The notes under the pieces: generated by a model
What the model saw: the letters and a program-made list of their open reading frames with translations, nothing else
What the model was told of the DNA's origin: nothing
Database searches by the model: none
Made by a program: the position numbers and the translations under genes
Shown here: piece after piece, positions 55,193-64,000 of the stretch
Layout: every line of letters begins with the position of its first letter
How positions within the stretch are numbered: position 1 is the first letter of the stretch
Source: Cryptomeria japonica
Lineage: Eukaryota; Streptophyta; Pinopsida; Cupressales; Cupressaceae
Length of the DNA stretch: 64,000 nucleotides
Assembly (NCBI RefSeq): GCF_030272615.1
Contig: NC_081412.1
Coordinates: 548,916,488 to 548,980,487, forward strand
Reading direction: 5' to 3'

Positions 55193-55639
55193 AAGTTTGA
55201 TGATCTAACTTGTATTTGGGGAGTGCATATGTATGTGTTGTGTATGGGATAGAATGTAAATTTATCAGTAGAAAATATAAATGATATGCAAGTAGATTTG
55301 AGATTGTGGACGTGTGAGAATCAAGTTGTGAAGATATTTGAAGGCGATGCATTCAGTGAGATAGTTTGTTGAGATAGTGGTTGTTTTTAGAGTTGTTTTC
55401 CATGATGTTGGTTGCTTAACACAAAGGTTCAAAAAAAGTTTCATGATCAATAGATTCTTCTCATATCAATTCTACTATTATTTTTGTTGTCACCAGATAT
55501 TCTAGGTCTCTTAGTAGCCTCTTTTTGTATCTTTCCTTCAAGCAGCATGCTTCAATTGAGCAAGTCAATTTATCTTGCCATGAGGTAGTGCACCTTAGTC
55601 TTGCAAGTACATTAGGTGAATGTTCCTCCTTGGTAGTAA

Positions 55640-55852
55640 GCCTAGAACTTTATGATTAATTAGATTTATATTGTGAGTATGATTCTCACTATGGTTTTGT
55701 CCCTGATTGGGTTTTCCACATAAATCTAGTGTTCATGTGTTGATGTTTAATGTTTTTATTATTCTTGTTAAATATTATTTAGTATAATTCAAATAAGATT
55801 TCAAGTGTTTCAAACTGATTCAACCCCTTCTCAGTCCTATTGTGGGTTAACA
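55640..55852 (+). mobile_element. Sirevirus-type LTR 3' end, relic
   Basis: The end reads CTGATTCAACCCCTTCTCAGT then TGTGGGTTAACA. This parallels the 3' end of E3's LTR read on the minus strand (CTGATTCACCCCCCCCTCTC then TGTGGGATCCCTAACA). Upstream GGTTTTGTCCCTGATTGGG followed by TTTTCCACAT matches the E3 and E6 GGTTTTTCCC block. It faces the opposite way to E3 and E6. No primer site or body follows, so it is a truncated or solo LTR. The left boundary is uncertain. Confidence 0.55.
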
Positions 55853-56438
55853 AAAGAGAGGTAAGAGATAGAGATGGGGAGAGAGATTGGTGAGATAGAG
55901 AGAGGGGTATAGAGAGAGGTGGACCTAATAATAAATTAATTGAGATGTACTAGGAGATTAATAGAGAGGGGATAGAGAGAGGGTGGGAGGAAAAGCTGAT
56001 GACCTAGATAATGGAGAGAAGATAAGAAATAATGGGGGAGGGAAATATAGATGGGCATAAGGAGATAGAGGGAGTTAGAGAGGGATCTAGGAGAAGAAAG
56101 TAATGGATAGATCTAGAGAGGGGAGAGAGACAAAAGAGGAGAGACAAAAGAAAAAAAGGGGGAGATGAGAAAGAATGGATAAAGGGAGAGTTAGACATGG
56201 GGTGAGTGAGAGACCTAAGGAAAGAAGAGATACAAAGATTAGGAGAGAGTCTATAAAGGGAGAGGGGGAGTTAGGAGGGATGGAGAGGTGGAGAGGGAGA
56301 GAGATAACTATAGATAGTTGCAAGAAATAGATGGGGAGAGAGAGAGAGGGTTGACATAGAGCAAAACAAAGAGTGGTTGGTAATGAGACATTCATGGAGA
56401 GGTAAAGAAGTGTAGAGAGGAGTAATAAACCTAGAAAG

Positions 56439-56498
<60 letters not shown>

Positions 56499-56530
56499 GA
56501 TAGGTAAAGGTGATTATATAGGCAATAAAG
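55853..56530. repeat. Purine-rich (GA-rich) tract with (GA)n core
   Basis: Almost 700 bp of GAGAGA/GGGAGAGA-like sequence on the plus strand, with an uninterrupted (GA)n at 56440-56495. The open frame on the minus strand over it (Ser/Leu repeats) is an artefact. Confidence 0.9.
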
Positions 56531-56919
56531 AGAGTGGGAGAGGCAAAGAGATAGGACTAAGGAGATCAATTCTAGCCTATCTTGCAACTTTGCAATGCAT
56601 GACATTGATGGTTTTTACAATAGGTGAAAAAACACTACCATTTGAAAATGGCTCTGAGTCGTTAGAAACCAAGATAGGTCATTGTAGATGAGCCTCATGT
56701 GACACTACAGGTTCAAACTAATCAATCATATGTATTCTGGATTGGGAGAAACAGTATGTCAAAGTTTGATAATTTTTTGGACTCAAGGCACTTGAGAGAT
56801 CACGCCGGTAGGGTATTCTTTGGGAGGCACGAAAGGAGAATGTCTAGCATTAACTTGCCCACTCGGAGATTCTCATGAGGTTGGTTTGTGAACACAATGA
56901 ATAGAATCAATTCTAGTCT

Positions 56920-57120
56920 ATCTTGAAACTTTGACAGCTTTGACAACTTTGACAACACTGACAACTTGGACAACAACTGAGCAACTTTGATAACAACTAA
57001 GAAAATTTTACATCTTTAATATAAATGAGCCCAAACTTTGACAACTTTGACAACTTTGACAACAACTGAGCAACTTTGACAATAATTGAGAAACTTTTAC
57101 ATCTTTTATCCAAATGACCC
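56920..57120. repeat. AACTTTGAC nonamer repeats, twice duplicated
   Basis: Runs of (AACTTTGAC)n followed by AACAACTGAGCAACTTTGA, then AAGAAAATTTTACATCTTT, occur at 56930-57025 and again at 57030-57115. Confidence 0.8.
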
Positions 57121-57362
57121 CAAAATTTCACAAATGGCTTCAAATTATCATTAATGGTCCCAAATTACCTCATTTAGATAAAACAATGATAAAAAATGAT
57201 GAGAACAAAAATTTGACCATTGTGAGCATAAGGGTGCTCTCGCACCACACACATTGACAAATTTAAATGAAAGGAATCAAAAGCATCCACTGATCATTAC
57301 CCTGGATACAATTTGACCATAACCATTGAATTTCATTTTCATTGAAACAAAGAGTTTTGTAT

Positions 57363-57724
57363 GGTTAATTCAACATTTTAGAAAGTTTATCAAATCATAT
57401 TCCATGATTGCAATGTTTTATATAATAGATTTTTGTTGTTTATATTCATATTATTGATTACATAGGAAAATATTCATTTAACTCTATAAAAGGGAAGACA
57501 CCAAATACAACGAATACACAATAATGAACTCAATACAAGGAGAACTGTAGGGTTATTCAACATTTTAGAAAGTTTATCAAATCATATTCCACGATTGCAA
57601 TGTTTTATATCATAGATTTTTGTTGTTTATATTCATATTGTTGATTACATAGGCAAATAATCATTTAACTTTATAAAATGGAAGCCACCAAATACAATGA
57701 ATACACAATAATAAACTCAATACA
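57363..57724. repeat. Tandem duplication, unit about 188 bp
   Basis: 57363-57536 and 57551-57724 match nearly base for base from GGTTA(A)TTCAACATTTTAG to ATAAACTCAATACA, with about a dozen differences. Confidence 0.9.
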
Positions 57725-57899
57725 CATTAATTGGATCAAATATCAACATTTATATATATAAAAACGGACATGTATGCCAATTCAATACAAGTATTATAAA
57801 AATGTGGCATTTTCCATGTCCAAATTGATATACAATAAAAATGTAGAATATATCTACATGTATTGGTCATTCAATGACCATAACTAACACTATATGATC

Positions 57900-59617
57900 C
57901 TATACATGTGGTGGATCATCGAAATTGAGCCTCTTCGATGCAGTATGAGGCTCTATAGATGGCTGCAAAACCATAATTCAAAAGTCAAGTTAGAATCCTT
58001 TTGTAGAAAATAGTTTAGAATTATCAACATAGCTATGCATTTAACTATAATTTATTTGCAATAGAAATGTAGATTACCTCATCTGTTGATCTAGGATCTA
58101 CTATTTTCTCAGCGTTAGGAGTTCTCTTGAATACCTTCTTCAAAGGCTCCAAGTTATGACTAAACTGTGAAGGGGTATATTGTTGATTAAATACAATCAA
58201 TAAAATGTACTAACATATATACATCAAAAATACAAAAAATATACGATATAGAGAACAAAACTATACTAGAGCCTGAGATTCTTCTTCAATAGACTAAGGA
58301 GGGCTCCCCATTGATGGAGCAGTTGTCACTATTACCTGTACAAAAAATGATCAAGATTAAATACAATTAATGTAATGATAAGTATTGTAGGTTAAAAACA
58401 ATTAATGTAATATATCAAACAAAAGTGTACCAAAGCCTGAGATGCTTGTCTAGTACACAGAGGAGGGCTCACCATTTATGAAGTAGCTATGGATATTTCC
58501 TATATGAAAAAATGATAAGATTATAATTTATCACAAGTTCACATGTACACGCGCATATAATAAAGGAGATACATACCTCCACCCTCACTCGATCTTTGGG
58601 CGTATGAGGTGCATTCAACATATCTACATAGCTCAATGGGCACTGTACATATAAAACATACATAAACCTCTAATCAATCTACAAATCCTAACTAAGACAA
58701 TTTCAACCTTTTCAAACAATTGTACAACTAAAAATATGTTCAATTACCTTCTTCCCACATTTTGATGTCCTCGAGTATTTCATTTGTTGAGGACGAGGCC
58801 TAATCATAGGGGGTACCCTTAAAAACAAAATTAATGTGAGATATTAGTACAATTGATATTAAACACAATTTAACAAATCTAAAATGAAATGACTTTCATA
58901 TTCTAACAAAAGAATACATAAAATAAGGTGTACAAAATATGATACTGTATAGCCTTGTAGGCCAAAATCGATCGCTGAGAGTGTGACATCATCAATCTAG
59001 GACATTTGGTCCCTTGGCAACGCCTACAAACAAAAAAATTTCAAGCATTAAAGAGAGTTAGTATATATTGTAATTTTTTTAAATTCAAAGTGTACTATTC
59101 TATTTTAACATGTTACAAAATTTATACCTTAGGCGTTGAAGTTATCACTATAGTAATTGCAGGAGGAATATCAGATACCACTACTGCACCCTGAAATGCA
59201 TATTATTTGTATCAATTTAAATTGATCTATAAATAAAAATTCATTTACAATTACAAATTTTAAGTGTCTGATAAAAATAAAATACTAAATTCAAATCAAC
59301 ACACTTGTGTCTACAGATGACTACCAAACAACATGTCCATGAACTCATTCACTAGTGCCACATCCTTACTCATGCAGGTCTCACATCTACTTGCGCAAAT
59401 TATGCACGAATGGGATGTGGATCCATTTGTACTGGCCTTGTAATCCATCCCTATGCATATCCCTGAGCAAGTGGCACACACAAACTGAATGGTCTCAGTA
59501 GCACCACCTGCAAGAACTAATGGCTCATCATCTTGTACAAGAGGGTGTGCTAACTATGTCCCATGCTAGATGATCACACCACACTATTTCATTCGGAGCT
59601 GATTTCTGATAGCCATT
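57900..59617 (-). pseudogene. Probable multi-exon gene or pseudogene, unidentified
   Basis: Small coding blocks with AG acceptors and GT donors lie on the minus strand: about 59617-59325 (Cys-rich), 59190-59128, 59023-58946, 58817-58748, 58642-58577, 58499-58431, 58335-58267, 58164-58078 and the terminal 57962-57900 with TAG. The last six join in phase 0 without a frameshift if 58748-58817 is read as ...RPRPQQMKYSRTSKCGKK. The 58577-58642 exon then reads CPLSYVDMLNAPHTPKDR and the end reads SKRLNFDDPPHV. The first block has paired cysteines (CATCSGIC, CIICASRCETC) like a zinc-binding fold. It also carries in-frame TAGs, and the two 69-nt exons contain TAA and TAG. The phase between the first four blocks is unclear. 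I do not recognise the family. Confidence 0.5.
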
Positions 59618-60168
59618 TGTCGGATTTGCAACTAATTTTCGTTAGAGTGCCGACAAAATCAGTTGTCGAAAACTCGACGTCGAATTGGTCAATGATGCCA
59701 TGCCCATCAGAAATACGACAATCCAATGGACTCTACTGATGGTCAAAGAAGTCATCAGAATCAATAGATTTCATCGCAAAGCCGATGATGATTTGGAACT
59801 TTGCACTGATGTTGATGCTGTTTGTTTGATGCTTATGTCATCAGTCCATTCAGAGACATCAATGACCATTCGACTACAAAGTTCCATCGCATGTATAGCA
59901 TCCTTATTATATGTTTGTGTGGTTTGAGTCGGAAGTGCGATGACTCTAGAACATTTTACCGATGAGAACATTGTATGTCTGTTGATTACATCATCGATCG
60001 AAAGCTTGGTATTCATCATGATTCCGATGATGATAATTTTTAACAAAAAAAAATTATTATTATCCAGTCAGTGATATGTACAACAAATGATATTCTATCC
60101 CCACCACCTACCAGTAGGGGCATAGGTTTGACACTAATATGAGGTGCATGGTTTCAAGCTAATATAAT
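59618..60168. other. Noncoding or unrecognised, CGATGATG-rich
   Basis: Less AT-rich than its surroundings, with repeated CGATGATG/CATCATCG words (59779, 59990, 60027). Short open frames on both strands overlap here without any recognisable domain. Confidence 0.45.
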
Positions 60169-60627
60169 CAGGTGCACCATGGTTGAGATGGTCCAACTCC
60201 CTAGTCTCTCTCTATGACTAAGCTCATGCAATATCTAAATCAAAGACATCTCAAATACATCATCGGTTGAAAGCTACAAAATGCCATTTTCATACATAAG
60301 CAAGATATACACAATTGGGCACAATCACCAAGAGAACGGTAAAAAGTGTGTTTGAGATCATTGCCCTAATTGTGGTGTGGTCATGAAGAGATCACCGTAA
60401 ATTTGTCAACCTCTTCATGACCACACCATAATTAGGACAATGATCTCAAACACACTTTGTTCTCTTGGTGATTGTGCCCAATTGTGTATGTCTTGCTTAT
60501 GTATGAAAATGGCATTTTGTAGCTTTCCACCGATGATGTATTTGACATGTCTTTCATTTAGATATGGCATGAGCTTAGTCATAGAGTGAGACTAGGGAGT
60601 TGGACCATCTCAACCATGGTGCGCCTG
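60169..60627. repeat. Long near-perfect inverted repeat (arms about 220 bp)
   Basis: Arm 60169-60390 and arm 60411-60627 are reverse complements with few mismatches and small gaps. The left begins CAGGTGCACCATGGTTGAGA and the right ends with its complement. The loop is 20 nt (60391-60410). A transcript would fold into a long double-stranded hairpin. No coding frame or LTR is seen in it. Confidence 0.93.
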
Positions 60628-63600
60628 CATATGTATATAGTTTTGGGTATTCATTAAAGATTTTCATTTAATTTTGAGCATTTTGGTTAGCAAATCAAGG
60701 GTGCACTTTACATTCTTATTGTTATCCAATTCACTTAATTTAGCTCTATTTCTTTCTTCATGTTTGGGGTCTAGAGCTCCTCCCTAAGCAGAGATTGTTG
60801 GTTTTATCTCCCCTGCTTTGGTTGGAGAGTTTCTTGCTATCTCTGGTAGTTAGACCACAAAGTTCAACTTTTCTTAAATTCATTAAGCTTTTTATATATT
60901 GTGTAGTGTATTTCTTGATATGCCTGATTAGGATAGTGTTTAATCTTTGATTTGCTAACCCTAATGACTAATTTTTGTTTCTTGTGCTTCTCTTTGTGTG
61001 TGTAGCAATCAAACAGGGTTTTCTAACTATCCTTGTTTTTGCAGAGCATCATATACATATACATATATGTATATATCTATATATCTACATATACATATGT
61101 GACCAAATCCTATATATCATTTGGTTTGATTTTATTATTGGTTGTTTTCACATATGATATTATTATAATACCTAATATTATATCCCTATTTATTTATCCA
61201 ATTTTCATTTATATGTCAATTGCATTTGATAGGGGTTTTTTTGTTGTTAGGATCTTCATGCTTTGAGACTAAATTTTAATATCCCGAAGCTTATTCAAGT
61301 CTTTTCTAAGGTCCTAGGTCCTTGTTGTTTTGGAAATCTCATTAAAAGGTTCCAAAAGGTTTCAATGTACCTTATAAATGAAAAGAAGGGCTACATTCTT
61401 ATGATTATATTGTAAAAACTTTAGAAAAGAAGCACATTCATGTGACTTCATGAAAGCAAAAGTTTTTTCCAAAAGAAAATACTTTGGAGGGAAGGTCATT
61501 CAAGTCTTCAAATGCATGTTATACATGTGACCAATGATTAACTTGAGTCTGAAGGAGTCAAACTCAGGTTTGACATAGTTGGACTTGGGTTTTCATGCAA
61601 ATAACCTATTAGGGAGAGGGACCAGTAGTTGTAAGGGGTAACTTTGTCAACATGTAGCCATCACGTGGAATATCATAAGACCTCCAATTTTTTTAGAAAT
61701 GTAAAATGGACATTTAACTATCTAAAAATTAAGGTTTGAAGGCATGACTTTGTTACCAATTTTTTGACTTCAAGAGATTAAAAATAGAATTATTATATAC
61801 CTCATGTCTTATTATGAATTTAGGAAACTTTAGAGAAAGGATTTATTAAATACCTTGAAGGTGTCTATAAGGTTGAGCTTATTTAAAAGGATGATATTTC
61901 ACAATGCAAGGTTTGGAGGGAAAATAATTCACTTGAAATGGCATTTTAATTCAAAAGATGTAAAGACAAATAAAATTCTTTATTTATTTACAAAAGTTTT
62001 CTAAAGGCCTCCTTCCATGTGATTATCAAGAAAATCAATTTCATACATAGCTTGGAGGGAAATAGAAAGCTAAAAGTATAAGCTTTCATGTGATTTTAGG
62101 GTTTGCATGCTGTTTCAAATGAAAAGAACCATTTATAGCTAGTTTTTAGAAGTTATGCTAGGGTTCCACAAGATACACCTTCAGTTTATGTCCTAGCACG
62201 TCACCACAAGGAGGAAGGTTTATAAGAAAAGGACTACATGCAAGAGTCAAAGGGTTACTTCAAAGTTTGAATGAGAGGTTTGCCTCTTCAATGAAGGAGT
62301 TTCATAAAAATATGAAGAGAATATATAAGGACATTTACAAAGCAACTAATGCCAACACCATGCAAACCACATGCAGAGTTTAGGCGTGATAGAAGTTAGC
62401 ATCAAAGCTTCTAGAGAGAAGTTGTCATAGTCATAACAGTAGATATCCACATTTGGAGGTAGGGTTTTTAGAACCCTATTTTAGAATTTTTGGTATCTTA
62501 TTGTTTAAATCATGCATTGGATATTCCTATAGTAATGATTCAAGAAAAAGTCGGGTTAAAGGAGAAATCTGATTATCTATAAAAAAAAAAAATATAGTTT
62601 CAGCTTTGTGTTATGACAACATCTATAACTTTGTCAATTCTTTATTTCTCACCATAAGGGTTACACATATTATTTAAAAGGGTTGATTGTCTTGCTAGAT
62701 TTTCTTTTTCCTTGAAGTGAGCAAATCCCTAGGTCTCTTTTGTTCCCTAGGATAGCTTAGAAAGTACAGTCATGCAAAAGTCATTTAGTGAAATCATCAA
62801 GAGTTTTTAATCCCAAAACAAATCTCAATCATAAATATAAAAGGTGCAATAGTAGGATTGACACAAACCTGATAAAGATCAAGTATGGGAAGTAGTAAGC
62901 AAGGTCTTTTACATATAGGGTAATATAAGTAATGAATAGTGGCCCAAAATTATTCAAAAGGTCAAGAAATAGAGCAAGCTTGAGAGTCAAATTCAAGAGA
63001 CAAAGACATCATATGATCATTGAGTAGTGATTTGAAATGCAAATTATAGAAAGGTATTGTGACTATAAGATAGAAACCATCCTAGGAGCCTCCAATATAT
63101 CAAAAGTTGAGAAAGTAGCAAGCTTATTGCACAAAGACAATGATCACTATAAAGTTGTAGTCAAGTTCAAAGCATTGATTTGTGGGAACAAAGGGTTTCA
63201 TATTGGGATAGAGTAGTCTCATGAAATATCATGACAGTCATAATCATAATCTAAAGAGTAGTCAAACATTCAAGATAAATCAGTGATAGTGCAGTCATTC
63301 ATTAATTGTTTTGGACATTTCAAGCTATGTTTTCCTAATAGATGGTCAAGTATATAACAACAACACTTAGAAAATATAGTCTAGAGAGATTGTAGTCTAG
63401 AGTAAAGCCAGTAGGCAGTCATACCTAGTACCAAATAAAATGAAAGTAATCAAGTCTGCTGAGTGAAAAAGAGCAGGGTATAAGTTTCTAAAAGGTCTTT
63501 TCAAACCTTAACAAAAAATAACACGTTATTCTTCCAGCATTGTCAAAACTTGACAAGAACAATAGCTTATAACCTCAAGAGGCATAGTAGTCATAGGGCA

Positions 63601-64000
63601 ACTCATGTCAAATGTGCAACTCAATACAATAAATAATCTTATTTGTAGCCCTATAGCATCATAATGTAGTCGTTGACCAAGTATGCATACAAGAAACATC
63701 TAGTTCTATTAAGGCACAAGCATCAAAGTTTGAGGTTATGACAACTAGTCAAAAACATCAAGTACAAAAAGGTTAGTCTTAGTCACTAGAACACAATTTG
63801 CAACATGCATTAGGAGTTTTCCTCCTTACAAATAGTGCAACATTAAAAAGGTATTATCAAAGCTACAACCACAATTCAAAGAGGAAGCTTACAAAGATAG
63901 GACAAAGCTAGGTATAGTCATAAGTCAAGGCAAATACATGGTTGAAACTCAGTCCAAAATAGTGAAGAAGTGCAACAAATGACATGAGAAGTCTAAAGAA
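60628..64000. other. AT-rich DNA, no gene recognised
   Basis: A TATACA-rich simple repeat lies at 61050-61100. The remainder contains short frames only and no motif, LTR or structural RNA that I can support. The purine-rich, stop-dense plus strand after 62000 is like a retroelement leader, but that is only an impression. Confidence 0.45.

Noticed and set aside
56087-56605. Ser/Leu-rich 172-codon protein with apparent membrane segments
   Set aside because: Translation of the (GA)n tract. The hydrophobic runs are an artefact of CT repeats.
59685-60046. Genes in the 80- and 91-codon overlapping frames
   Set aside because: No recognisable domain, and they overlap on opposite strands in CGATGATG-rich sequence.

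Overview
This is nuclear DNA from a plant with a large, repeat-packed genome. The reasons are a dense set of nested LTR retrotransposons of plant-only types (a Tat-like Ty3/gypsy element with a second RNase H, two chromoviruses, Sirevirus-like Ty1/copia), plant-type tRNA primer sites, a plant LINE RNase H relic, and long AT-rich decayed intergenic DNA. The very diverged old copies suggest a gymnosperm-like genome, but the species cannot be fixed from this window. I see no intact ordinary cellular gene; one probable spliced gene or pseudogene lies at 57.9-59.6 kb.

Layout. (1) 1-11433, minus: element E1, a Tat-like gypsy element cut by the left window edge. It carries integrase, the extra RNase H, a 1744-codon gag-protease-RT-RNase H frame, a long leader, a 39-nt tRNA-Trp primer site and a 1437-bp 5' LTR. 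(2) 11434-18350, minus: element E2, a chromovirus. E1 sits inside E2's 3' LTR. E2's pol is one reading frame broken only by stop codons. (3) 18351-20309: decayed DNA with a copia LTR relic and a GTAC-rich patch. (4) 20310-27331: an old copia LTR (E4) split by E3 (20418-26977, minus). E3 has 785-bp LTRs and TSD TCATC. It encodes a gag with four zinc knuckles plus a long ORF of unknown function, and no protease, RT or integrase. (5) 27332-40119: AT-rich DNA without intact genes, with microsatellites, a LINE RNase H relic (37.85-38.29 kb) and a perfect hairpin at 39.5 kb. (6) 40120-55192, plus: element E5, a decayed chromovirus with 805-bp LTRs. It is interrupted by a 1.08-kb terminal-inverted-repeat transposon (E7, 43523-44604) and by a complete Sirevirus-like copia element E6 (46634-54355, minus, TSD AGAGG). 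(7) 55193-57899: a Sirevirus-type LTR relic, a purine-rich satellite-like tract and tandem duplications. (8) 57900-59617, minus: a series of small exons with splice signals. (9) 60169-60627: a near-perfect inverted repeat with arms of about 220 bp. (10) 60628-64000: no genes seen.

How the parts relate. E3 lacks all enzymes but shares its LTR end, LTR internal blocks and multiplied polypurine tract with E6. This suggests it is mobilised in trans by Sirevirus machinery. The nesting gives a relative order: E4 before E3, E2 before E1, and E5 before both E6 and E7. Decay is dominated by nonsense changes (mostly TAG) and by G-to-A losses of catalytic residues, the pattern expected from deamination of methylated cytosines in silenced plant transposons.
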